A stretch of 64,000 bases of DNA. Origin: an uncultured bacterium. Lineage in GTDB: Bacteria > Patescibacteriota > Minisyncoccia > Phycocordibacterales > UBA9973. Below are positions 48,311 through 57,112 of the stretch, piece by piece. The position numbers were made by a program, and so were the translations under genes. The stretch is taken from assembly GCA_903825255.1 (NCBI GenBank), contig CAIJZZ010000030.1:25290-89289 (forward strand). Reading direction: 5' to 3'. Each line of letters starts with the position of its first letter. Positions within the stretch are counted from its first letter, which is position 1. Below the pieces are notes generated by a model that saw only the letters and a list, made by a program, of their open reading frames with translations, was not told the origin of the DNA and searched no databases.

Positions 48311-49417
48311 TTGAAAGAAAAAAAAGTAGATAAATTTTTTTTAATTACAGTATTCTTACTTATTATTATAGGGATAGGGATGTTTGTATCTGCCTCTCTT
48401 GGAATTTTAAATAAAAATGAAAAAACTTTTTATTCTGTACTTTTTAGTCAATTAATTCTTGGCTTTGGTTTTGGTTTAGTTGGTATGTATTTTTGTTTTA
48501 GAATTAATTATAAATTTTGGCGTAAAACTTCTTTTTATATATTTTTAGCTAGTATTATTTTAACAGCTGCCGTTTTCATTCCACAATTAGGATGGAGTCA
48601 CGGGGGAGCAGAAAGATGGATTAAATTAGGTCCACTCGGTACATTTCAACCAGTAGAATTTTTAAAATTTGGTTTTATTATATATTTTGCAGCTTGGCTT
48701 TCTTGGGCGAAAAAAAGAGTTCAAGGTTTTAAATTTGGTATTTTACCGTTTTGTATAATGCTTACGGTTATTGCTTTTATTTTATTAAAACAACCAGACA
48801 CAAAAAGTTTTATATTAATTACAATTACTGGTATTTCTATGCTTTTTATTTCCGGAGTTCCATTAAAATACCTAATAGGTATTATTTTAGGTGCCGTAAT
48901 AATTTTTAGCTCATTAGTAGCTTTTACACCATATTTGCAAAAAAGGGTAGAAACCTTTATTGATCCATCTGCAAATGCTCAGGGCTCATCATATCAAATA
49001 CAGCAATCTCTTATTGCTATCGGCTCAGGTGGAGTGTTTGGTAGAGGTTATGGACAAAGTATTCAGAAATTTAGCTATTTACCAGAACCACAAGGAGATT
49101 CTATTTTTGCTGTTATTGGTGAAGAGTTAGGATTTGCTGGTTCTGTTTCAATTATTATTCTTTATGTGCTTTTTGCATTGAGAGGATTACGAATTGCCAA
49201 TCATTCACCAGATTTATTTAGTAGACTTTTGGTTTCTGGAATTGTTATAATGATTACAGCTCAATCGTTTATGAATATTGCTTCGATTACCGGAGTTTTT
49301 CCTTTGACCGGAGTTCCACTGGTCTTTATGAGCCACGGTGGCACATCGCTCATGATTTATTTAATGGCGATGGGTGTTGTGCTTCAGATATCTAAATTTC
49401 AACAAAAAAATAATTAA
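48311..49417 (+). CDS. ftsW: SEDS family protein FtsW/RodA (TTG start)
   Basis: KQPDTKSFILI; SLIAIGSGGVFGRGYGQSIQKFSYLPEPQGDSIFAVIGEELGF; LTGVPLVFMSHGGTS. Confidence 0.93.
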   Translation: MKEKKVDKFFLITVFLLIIIGIGMFVSASLGILNKNEKTFYSVLFSQLILGFGFGLVGMYFCFRINYKFWRKTSFYIFLASIILTAAVFIPQLGWSHGGAERWIKLGPLGTFQPVEFLKFGFIIYFAAWLSWAKKRVQGFKFGILPFCIMLTVIAFILLKQPDTKSFILITITGISMLFISGVPLKYLIGIILGAVIIFSSLVAFTPYLQKRVETFIDPSANAQGSSYQIQQSLIAIGSGGVFGRGYGQSIQKFSYLPEPQGDSIFAVIGEELGFAGSVSIIILYVLFALRGLRIANHSPDLFSRLLVSGIVIMITAQSFMNIASITGVFPLTGVPLVFMSHGGTSLMIYLMAMGVVLQISKFQQKNN

Positions 49418-49426
49418 TTTAAATTT

Positions 49427-50557
49427 ATGAAAATAGTATTTACAGGTGGAGGAACAGGCGGACATTTTTATCCTATAATCGCTGTTGCCCAAAAAGTTAA
49501 TAAAATTATCATTGAGGAAAAAATAGTTGGAGTAAAACTATATTATATTTCTGATAACCCTTATGATAAACAGGCTCTTTTTGAAAATAATCTTTCATTT
49601 GAGCAAGTAAATGCTGGAAAAATGCGTACATATTTTTCTATTAAGAATTTTTTTGATATTTTTAAAATGTTTTTTGGAGTAATTGGTGCTATCATAAAAC
49701 TTTTTTCAATATATCCAGATGTAGTTTTTGGTAAAGGTGGATACGCCAGCTTTCCGACTCTTTTTGCTGCTAGAATTTTAAATATTCCTGTTTTTATTCA
49801 CGAATCAGATTCAGCTCCAGGTAGAGTAAATAAATGGGCAGGACATTTTGCTAAAAGAATCGCAGTTTCTTTTGAAGAAGCCGGTGAATTTTTTCCATCT
49901 AAAAATATTGCTTGGACTGGCCAACCTATTAGAAGTGAGATTGAACATCCCGCTCCGCACGATAAAGCACTAGAATATTTTAAATTAGAATCAAGTTTGC
50001 CAACTATTTTTGTAATAGGTGGGTCACAAGGAGCAGAACTGATTAATAATACAGTGCTTGATGCTTTACCTAGACTTTTAGAAAAATATCAAGTTATTCA
50101 CCAAACAGGAGTAAGAAATTTTAAAATAGTTAATGGAAGAGCTGAAGTAATTTTAGTTGATAATAAAAATAAATCAAGATATATACCTATTGATTTTCTA
50201 AATCCCTTACAAGTAAAAATGGCTGCAGGAGCAGCTACGATGGTTATTTCTAGAGCCGGTTCAACTTTGTTTGAAATAGCTTCCTGGGGACTACCTTCAA
50301 TTTTAGTGCCTTTTAAAGAGTCGAATGCAGATCATTCACAAAAAAATGCTTTCAATTATGCTCGAGCCGGTGCTTGTAGTGTTATCGAGGAAGAGAATAT
50401 GAAAGCTAATATTTTAATTTCTGAAATCGAAAAAATTATCGAAAATAAAAAAAATCTAGAACATATGTCAAAATGTGCAGAAATTTTTAGTAAGCCTGAT
50501 GCGGCTACAAAAATAGCTCGAGAATTGATAAATATGGCTCTAAGCCATGAAAAATAA
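49427..50557 (+). CDS. murG: UDP-GlcNAc transferase MurG
   Basis: FTGGGTGGHFYPIIAVAQ; FGKGGYASFPTL; IGGSQGAELIN; SRAGSTLFEIASWGLPSILVPF. Confidence 0.95.
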   Translation: MKIVFTGGGTGGHFYPIIAVAQKVNKIIIEEKIVGVKLYYISDNPYDKQALFENNLSFEQVNAGKMRTYFSIKNFFDIFKMFFGVIGAIIKLFSIYPDVVFGKGGYASFPTLFAARILNIPVFIHESDSAPGRVNKWAGHFAKRIAVSFEEAGEFFPSKNIAWTGQPIRSEIEHPAPHDKALEYFKLESSLPTIFVIGGSQGAELINNTVLDALPRLLEKYQVIHQTGVRNFKIVNGRAEVILVDNKNKSRYIPIDFLNPLQVKMAAGAATMVISRAGSTLFEIASWGLPSILVPFKESNADHSQKNAFNYARAGACSVIEEENMKANILISEIEKIIENKKNLEHMSKCAEIFSKPDAATKIARELINMALSHEK

Positions 50558-50747
50558 AAAACAAGAATAATTTTATTTTATGGGTTTGTAATAATATTTG
50601 ACTTATTTTTATATATATGCTATTCTAAAACTAGAAAATATAGTGTAAGTAAAATTTTTGGAGTCTTCTGATTTCTAAAATTTTTTTATTTTATAAAAAT
50701 ATGTTATACTGTATTTAATTAGTACTTTGAAAAATATTATATTTATT

Positions 50748-50846
50748 TTTTGCCCTTTATTGCCGAGTCTGTTAAAAATTAATTTTTAATTGGTTTAGCA
50801 ATAAAGGGAAAACGCGGATGCCGAAAAGCGAACAGAGTAGGCAAAA
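50748..50846 (+). ncRNA. Candidate structured 5' leader / small RNA
   Basis: 11 bp perfect stem CCCTTTATTGC/GCAATAAAGGG nested in TTTTGCC/GGCAAAA; inner palindrome TTAAAAATTAATTTTTAA. Confidence 0.45.
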
Positions 50847-50863
50847 TCTTAAATTAATTAAAC

Positions 50864-51196
50864 ATGAGTAAAAAAATGATTGCCGGAATTGCGCTTTGGG
50901 CATTTTCTGTTTTGGTTTCTTGTAGTAGTAATGTTAAACAACATGAGTTTGATGTTGTTAAATTTAGGAGAATTGATACCGGCACTATGGATAGTGCTAA
51001 GATTAATCCTCCCGAAGCGAGAATTAAAATTGATTCAGGAAGGCCCATTCAACCAATTCAAACAAGTATTTTTGGTTTAGTTGCTAGTGTTGTTTTTGAC
51101 GGTAAGGATCATAGAAATGATCCTGAAATTTCTTCTACATTAGGTGGAATTATTGAAAAACAAAAAATTGACGCAATAGCTGTTGAAAAACGGTAA
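50864..51196 (+). CDS. Predicted small lipoprotein
   Basis: MSKKMIAGIALWAFSVLVSCSSN signal peptide with lipobox LVSC. Confidence 0.65.
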   Translation: MSKKMIAGIALWAFSVLVSCSSNVKQHEFDVVKFRRIDTGTMDSAKINPPEARIKIDSGRPIQPIQTSIFGLVASVVFDGKDHRNDPEISSTLGGIIEKQKIDAIAVEKR

Positions 51197-51222
51197 GTTT
51201 TTTTAATTTAATTGGTAACCTT

Positions 51223-51259
51223 ATCCCGGACACAAATTGTGTTCCGGGATTTTTTTTAT
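51223..51259 (+). terminator. Intrinsic terminator after lipoprotein ORF
   Basis: ATCCCGGACACAA..TTGTGTTCCGGGATTTTTTTT. Confidence 0.85.
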
Positions 51260-51285
51260 TTATAAAAAAATGTTAGAATTAAAAG

Positions 51286-52701
51286 ATGCAACAAAAAGTA
51301 GTCACAAGATTTGCCCCTTCACCAACTGGTTTTATGCACGTTGGTGGTGTTCGTACTGCTTTATATGCATATTTATGGGCTAAAAAGAACCTAGGTTCTT
51401 TTATTTTAAGAATTGAGGATACAGATAAAGAAAGAGAAGTTGAAGGTTCAATAGAGCATATTCTTGAATCATTAAAATGGCTAAATATTAATTGGGATGA
51501 GGGCCCAGGAATCGGAGGCCTAAATGCGCCTTATCTTCAATCAGAAAGATTAAATTTATATAAAAAATATGCCCAAATTTTAATAGATAAAGGATTGGCC
51601 TATCCAGATCCATATACTGAAAAAGAATTAGAAGAATTTCGTAATAAAGCAGAAGTAGATAAAAAACCATTTTTATTTAGAGAACACCGCCCGGAAAAAT
51701 TTGATATATGGGATGGAACGAAACCACTTCGTTTTAAAACGCCTGAAATAAAAAGTTATCATTGGCATGACTTAGTGTATGGAGATTTATCTGCAGGACC
51801 AGAAGCACTAGATGACTTTATTTTAATTAAGAGTGATGGATATCCGACATATAATTTTGCTCATATTGTCGATGACATAGAAATGGGAGTGACCTATATC
51901 ATGCGTGGACAAGAGTTCATTTCTTCAACTCCAAAATTCTTATCTGTTTATGAAGCATTAGATATTAAACCGCCATTATTTGTGACCTTACCACCAATCA
52001 TGGGAGACGATGGAAAGAAAAAACTAGGAAAAAGAGATGGGGCAAAAGATGTTTTAGAATATAAAAAAGAAGGATATTTACCTGAAGCTATGATAAATTT
52101 CTTAGCTCTTTTGGGTTGGAACCCTGGAAATGATCAGGAAATTTTCACTATCGATGAATTAATGAGTGCTTTTGATCTTTCTCGTATTGGGCATTCTGGG
52201 GCTCAAATGAATCTGGAAAAATTAGATTGGATTAATAAAGAACATATAAAAAAATTAGGAATAAAAGAATTAGAAAAAAATATTTTTGAATGGTTACCGG
52301 AAAATTTAAAAATTTCTAAAATTATACCTATTCTTACTGAAAGAATTTCAAAATTTGGAGACATAAAAGAAATGGTTGAAAAAGGAGAATTAGATTTCTT
52401 TTACAAACAACCGGAATATAAAAAAGAAAAATTAATTTTTAAAAATGTTTCAGCTGAAAAAATTTCAGAAAATATTACTAAAGCAATAAATACTTTAAAA
52501 GAAATACCAGAAAATAATTTTAATCAAGAAAATATTAAAAATACTTTAATGCAAATAGCTGATACGCTAGAAAGTAGGGGAGAAATCCTACATCCAATAC
52601 GATATGCTCTTTCAGGTCTTGACAAATCACCAGACCCTTTCATAATAGCAGAAATTTTAGGTAAAAATGAAACCTTATTACGTTTACAGAAAGCAATTTA
52701 A
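51286..52701 (+). CDS. gltX: Glutamyl-tRNA synthetase
   Basis: TRFAPSPTGFMHVGGVRTALYAYL; KKLGKRDGA. Confidence 0.96.
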   Translation: MQQKVVTRFAPSPTGFMHVGGVRTALYAYLWAKKNLGSFILRIEDTDKEREVEGSIEHILESLKWLNINWDEGPGIGGLNAPYLQSERLNLYKKYAQILIDKGLAYPDPYTEKELEEFRNKAEVDKKPFLFREHRPEKFDIWDGTKPLRFKTPEIKSYHWHDLVYGDLSAGPEALDDFILIKSDGYPTYNFAHIVDDIEMGVTYIMRGQEFISSTPKFLSVYEALDIKPPLFVTLPPIMGDDGKKKLGKRDGAKDVLEYKKEGYLPEAMINFLALLGWNPGNDQEIFTIDELMSAFDLSRIGHSGAQMNLEKLDWINKEHIKKLGIKELEKNIFEWLPENLKISKIIPILTERISKFGDIKEMVEKGELDFFYKQPEYKKEKLIFKNVSAEKISENITKAINTLKEIPENNFNQENIKNTLMQIADTLESRGEILHPIRYALSGLDKSPDPFIIAEILGKNETLLRLQKAI

Positions 52702-53956
52702 TATATTTTTTTTAGGAATTTTATTATTTATTCCTTTTGCTTTTTCTTATGCACAAACAGCGACAGATTTACAAAGTAAAATTAGCCAAAGAAATATTGA
52801 TATAAATAAACTCGAACAAGAAATTGCTCAATATCAAAATCAATTAAATAATTTAGGTAAGCAAAAAAGTTCTTTAAATGTATCACTTAGTCAACTTGAT
52901 TTGACTAGAAAAAAATTAGTGGCTGATATTGCTGTAACTCAAAATAAAATTGAAAAAACTAATTTAACTATCCAAGGTTTGAGTTCTCAAATAAATACTA
53001 AACAAAAATCAATTTATAATAATGCAGAAGTTATACAATTAGGTATTAGAGAAATAAATGAACTAGAACTCGGTTCTCTAACTGAAACTCTCTTATCAGA
53101 AAATAAATTTTCAGACATTTGGAATGACATTGATAATATTAGTACCCTTAGGAATAAAATAAATATACAGATAGGGGAATTAAAACAAGCTAAAAGTAGC
53201 CTAGAAAGTACTAAGAAACAAACGACTATAGCTCGAAGTGAATTAATAGCGCTTCAATCAGAATTAGCTGATCAGAAAAAAATTGTTGACCAAAATACAG
53301 CAGAAAAGAAAAAACTTTTAGCTCAAACAAAAAATAACGAATCAAATTATCAAAAATTATTAAAAGATCGACAAGCGAAAAAGGATGCTTTTGAAAACGA
53401 ATTACGTAATTATGAATCTCAATTAAAATTTATTATAGATCCTTCTAAACTCCCAGGCGGTGGAGTATTGAGTTGGCCACTTGATAATATTTACATTACT
53501 CAATTATTTGGCAAAACTGAGGCTGGGAAGCGTTTATATGCTAATGGAACGCACAATGGTGTCGATTTTAGAGCTTCGATTGGCACACCGGTTATGGCTA
53601 TGGCTGATGGTATTGTGTTAGGTACTGGTGATACGGATTTAACATGTTCTGGTGCTTCATTTGGAAAATTTGTATTTATACAATACAATAATGGTCTTTC
53701 GAGTACCTATGGTCATTTTTCACTGATAAAAGTATTTAAAGGACAAAAAGTATCAAGGGGTGAAATTGTAGGCTATTCTGGTAATACAGGCTATTCTACT
53801 GGTCCACATCTTCATGTCTCAGTATATGTATCTCAGGCTGTAAAAATGGAATCTAGACCAAGCCAGGCTTGCGGTGGACATACTTATACTATGCCTATAG
53901 CTCCGATAAATGCATATTTAGACCCAATGTACTATTTACCACCTTACCAAAAATAA
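52667..53956 (+). CDS. M23 peptidase with coiled-coil (murein hydrolase activator-like)
   Basis: HNGVDFRASIGTPVMAMADG; STYGHFSLIKVFKGQKVSRGEIVGYSGNTGYSTGPHLHVSVY. Confidence 0.92.
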   Translation: MKPYYVYRKQFNIFFLGILLFIPFAFSYAQTATDLQSKISQRNIDINKLEQEIAQYQNQLNNLGKQKSSLNVSLSQLDLTRKKLVADIAVTQNKIEKTNLTIQGLSSQINTKQKSIYNNAEVIQLGIREINELELGSLTETLLSENKFSDIWNDIDNISTLRNKINIQIGELKQAKSSLESTKKQTTIARSELIALQSELADQKKIVDQNTAEKKKLLAQTKNNESNYQKLLKDRQAKKDAFENELRNYESQLKFIIDPSKLPGGGVLSWPLDNIYITQLFGKTEAGKRLYANGTHNGVDFRASIGTPVMAMADGIVLGTGDTDLTCSGASFGKFVFIQYNNGLSSTYGHFSLIKVFKGQKVSRGEIVGYSGNTGYSTGPHLHVSVYVSQAVKMESRPSQACGGHTYTMPIAPINAYLDPMYYLPPYQK

Positions 53957-53980
53957 TATTTATGCTAAAATATAAGATAT

Positions 53981-54184
53981 ATGAATAACTATACAAAAAG
54001 TAAAAAGAGCGGTTTTTTGCAAATAATAATTTTAATTATTATTGCTTTAGTAATAATGAGATATTTAGGAATTACTTTTAGCGGGGTAGTTGATTGGCTC
54101 GCAAATTTATTAAAATATTTTGGTTTAACTTTTAGTGGAATATTTAATTGGTTTATAGATCTATTTAAAAGTGTGGCTAAATAG
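53981..54184 (+). CDS. Small hydrophobic protein with internal tandem repeat
   Basis: YLGITFSGVVDWLANLLK / YFGLTFSGIFNWFIDLFK. Confidence 0.6.
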   Translation: MNNYTKSKKSGFLQIIILIIIALVIMRYLGITFSGVVDWLANLLKYFGLTFSGIFNWFIDLFKSVAK

Positions 54185-54223
54185 GCTTTATTAGGTTTTA
54201 CTATTAGTAATATACTAAGTTAC

Positions 54224-54324
54224 TATGTCGGAGAAGCGATTATGCGACATTATTACTAATGTGCGCATAATCGCGCCATGTTTCCGGTAGCATACCCTAC
54301 CGGAAACATATATTGTGCGACGTA
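54224..54324. other. Three-stem palindromic intergenic element
   Basis: TATGTCG/CGACGTA closing stem; GCGATTATGCGACAT/ATGTgCGCATAATCGC; ATGTTTCCGGTAG/CTACCGGAAACAT. Confidence 0.7.
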
Positions 54325-54379
54325 CTATCAAATCATATATACTTTGTTTTTAGCCACTTCCCTTTAAAAATATGGTTGA

Positions 54380-54781
54380 TTATTTACAACCGCTAGATAA
54401 TGAGTATCCAGCAGTTTCTGCTTGAGCAGCTGAAGAAAAATAAACTCTATTTTCTTGTTTGATTGTTTTTCCAGCAGAACAACTTATTGAATAATATTTA
54501 TGACCCATTTTTGAGGCAAAATAGCTTCCCTCGGTATTTACTTGGTTTTTACCTAAAAAAGGCTGTTTTAGGCTATTTTGAGAGTTTAATTGGCTTATAG
54601 CGTTTAGAGCGTTGGCTTCTTGATTAGTTTGATCAGGATATTCTATCTTTATACCAGATTTTAAGTCACTCTTTGAGAGTCTGCCTAATTCAAAAGAAAT
54701 CAATCCGACCAAGATGACAATGATTATGATTAAAATATCTTTTCCCTGTTCGCTCCCTATAAATGACTTGATTTTTTCCAT
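54380..54781 (-). CDS. Hypothetical, N-terminal TM plus Ada-like metal-binding-type domain
   Basis: YFASKMGHKYYSISCSAGKTIKQENRVYFSSAAQAETAGYSLSSGC. Confidence 0.7.
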   Translation of the reverse strand: MEKIKSFIGSEQGKDILIIIIVILVGLISFELGRLSKSDLKSGIKIEYPDQTNQEANALNAISQLNSQNSLKQPFLGKNQVNTEGSYFASKMGHKYYSISCSAGKTIKQENRVYFSSAAQAETAGYSLSSGCK

Positions 54782-54851
54782 ATAATTGTTTATACTCTCT
54801 TTATCTAAATTTATATATAGATTTTAACATTTAATATAATATAAAAACAAT

Positions 54852-55124
54852 ATGGCACATAGAAAGGCTGGCGGAACCGCGAAAAATTTAAGAGACTCTA
54901 ATCCAAAGTATTTAGGTACGAAATTAGCTGATGGTCAAAAAGCTCAAGCTGGTTCAATCATTATTCGTCAAAGAGGTACACCGATCATGGCTGGTAAGAA
55001 TGTTTCTGTCGGTAAAGATCATACCCTTTTTGCTCTTAAGGATGGTACTGTAAAATTTTCATCAAAACGTAAAGTTTCCTTTAATGGAAAAACTCTTGTA
55101 AAAAAAGTTGTAAATGTAATTTAA
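54852..55124 (+). CDS. rpmA: 50S ribosomal protein L27
   Basis: [29 protein letters not shown]. Confidence 0.96.
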   Translation: MAHRKAGGTAKNLRDSNPKYLGTKLADGQKAQAGSIIIRQRGTPIMAGKNVSVGKDHTLFALKDGTVKFSSKRKVSFNGKTLVKKVVNVI

Positions 55125-55138
55125 ATAAACTTTAAAAT

Positions 55139-55167
55139 AAAAAATCCCCGTTATGGGGATTTTTTAT
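55139..55167. terminator. Shared terminator between convergent rpmA and rplI
   Basis: AAAAATCCCC-gtta-TGGGGATTTTTT. Confidence 0.85.
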
Positions 55168-55170
55168 TTA

Positions 55171-55614
55171 TTAAAGCTTTTCAATCTTAAGTTTAAAGGA
55201 AGATTTTTTGTTTTTAATTTCGATTGGGATTTCGAATTCCCCTGTTTCTTTGATGGGTTTATCAAGCTTAATGACTTCCTCACTGAGTTCAACTTTATTT
55301 TCTTTTTGCATTAATTCTATAATTTCTTTTTTATGAATGGCAGAAAAAAGATGCCCCTTGTCATTGGCTTTAGCTTTTACAGTAATGATTTTATTTTTTA
55401 TTTCTTCTAAATTTTTAATCAAAAGTCCTTCTTGTACTTCCCTTTTGACGACGATTTCCTTTTGACTTCTTTCGAGCTCTGCTAGGTTTTGAGTATTCGC
55501 TAATTTAGCCAAACCTCGTGGAAATAAAAAATTCCGCGCGTAACCATCATTGATTTCTTTCACATCATGTCTTTTACCTACTCGGGGCACATCTTTTAAG
55601 AAAATTACTTGCAT
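55171..55614 (-). CDS. rplI: 50S ribosomal protein L9
   Basis: MQVIFLKDVPRVGKRHDVKEINDGYARNFLFPRGLA. Confidence 0.96.
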   Translation of the reverse strand: MQVIFLKDVPRVGKRHDVKEINDGYARNFLFPRGLAKLANTQNLAELERSQKEIVVKREVQEGLLIKNLEEIKNKIITVKAKANDKGHLFSAIHKKEIIELMQKENKVELSEEVIKLDKPIKETGEFEIPIEIKNKKSSFKLKIEKL

Positions 55615-55619
55615 AGATT

Positions 55620-56831
55620 TTATTTTAGTAATAATTCAATAGCCTTGTCTAATTGAGGATCTTTTTTTGCATCAAAATCTTTTTGGGAAATTTCAACTTT
55701 ATAATCAGGAGTTAAACCTTTGAGGGAGATAGAAGTACCTTTAGGAGTTAACCATTTTGCAATAGTTATTTTCAATACGGTATCAGGAGTGACATTTACT
55801 ACTTCTTGAACTGAACCTTTTCCATAACTTTGATCACCTACTAATTTTGCTTTTCCATAATCTTGCATCGCTCCAGCTAGAATTTCGGAAGCAGAGGCTG
55901 AACCACTATCTATCAAAATAACAAACTTTAATTTGTCGTTAAAAACGTTATAACCTTGACTACGGTATATTTTTTGCGCAGTATTTGTACCATAGTCTTC
56001 TAAAACAATAGGTTTACCTTCAGGTAAGAACCAACTAGCCATACTTACAGCTGAATCTAAATATCCACCAGGGTTACCACGTAAATCAAGAAGAAGTTTA
56101 TCACTACCAGATTGGGAGAATTTCAAGACAGCTTGATGAAAAAGTTCAGCTGAATTAGCAGAAAAACTATAAAGTTTTATAACAAAAACACCATCTTTCC
56201 GAAGTTCAGTATCTAAAGTGGGAGTATTGATTATATCTCTTGTAATTTTAATTTCTCTTGGCTCTTTTTCCCCATCTCTAAAAATAGTAAGTGTGACGAC
56301 TGTTCCCTTCTCTCCCCTAATTAATTTTATTGCTTGATCAATGGTTAAATTAGAAGTAAGAGTTTTATCAATTTTTAAAATTATATCACCTGATTTTATA
56401 CCTGCCTTATAACCAGGTGTATCTTTGAGTGGAGCGATAACTGTTAGAATTTTATCTTTAATCCCGACTTCTACTCCAATTCCACTAAAAGATCCAGCTA
56501 TATCATCTTCAAACATCTTGGTCTCATCTGGATTAAAGAATACGCTATATGGATCATTTAATGAACCAACGAGTCCAGAAATAGCTCCATTTACTCTATC
56601 TTGGTCAGTTATTTTTTTTGCTTCAGGGTATTTTTCATTTATTAAATTCCAAACCTTCCAAAAAGATTCAAAGTCAGCTGATATTTCAGTCGGAGTATTT
56701 TTATTAGTAATATTTGTGATTTTATCTATGGCTGGTCTATTGTGAATTCCTAAATATATACCAAAAATAAAAAAAGCAGCCACAATAAATATGACTAAAG
56801 CAATTAATTTTATTTTTTTAAATTTTTGCAT
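55620..56831 (-). CDS. ctpA: S41 family C-terminal processing peptidase
   Basis: PDZ domain; LLDLRGNPGGYLDSAV; LIDSGSASASEILAGAMQD. Confidence 0.93.
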   Translation of the reverse strand: MQKFKKIKLIALVIFIVAAFFIFGIYLGIHNRPAIDKITNITNKNTPTEISADFESFWKVWNLINEKYPEAKKITDQDRVNGAISGLVGSLNDPYSVFFNPDETKMFEDDIAGSFSGIGVEVGIKDKILTVIAPLKDTPGYKAGIKSGDIILKIDKTLTSNLTIDQAIKLIRGEKGTVVTLTIFRDGEKEPREIKITRDIINTPTLDTELRKDGVFVIKLYSFSANSAELFHQAVLKFSQSGSDKLLLDLRGNPGGYLDSAVSMASWFLPEGKPIVLEDYGTNTAQKIYRSQGYNVFNDKLKFVILIDSGSASASEILAGAMQDYGKAKLVGDQSYGKGSVQEVVNVTPDTVLKITIAKWLTPKGTSISLKGLTPDYKVEISQKDFDAKKDPQLDKAIELLLK

Positions 56832-56847
56832 TATTATATGGTAATAA

Positions 56848-57069
56848 TTATTTATTATTCAAATCATTTCCAAAATCACTGTTTTCAGAAAAATTTTCAA
56901 ATCTCTTTTTTTTATTTGCTTTGATTGCTCTATAAATATCATAACTTAAGTAAATAAAGATTAGACCGGAAAGAGTAAAAAAAACACTTTTCCAATTACC
57001 TGGAAAACCTAAATATGGTAATATTGCTACCCAAATACCAAGTATTAAAATCACTCTGGCTCTACGCAT
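56848..57069 (-). CDS. Small hypothetical membrane protein
   Basis: 73 aa, two TM segments, between mrdA and ctpA. Confidence 0.6.
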   Translation of the reverse strand: MRRARVILILGIWVAILPYLGFPGNWKSVFFTLSGLIFIYLSYDIYRAIKANKKKRFENFSENSDFGNDLNNK

Positions 57070-57112
57070 ATTTTTCTATTATAAACCTCAAATAGATAAA
57101 AGTAAATAAAAA

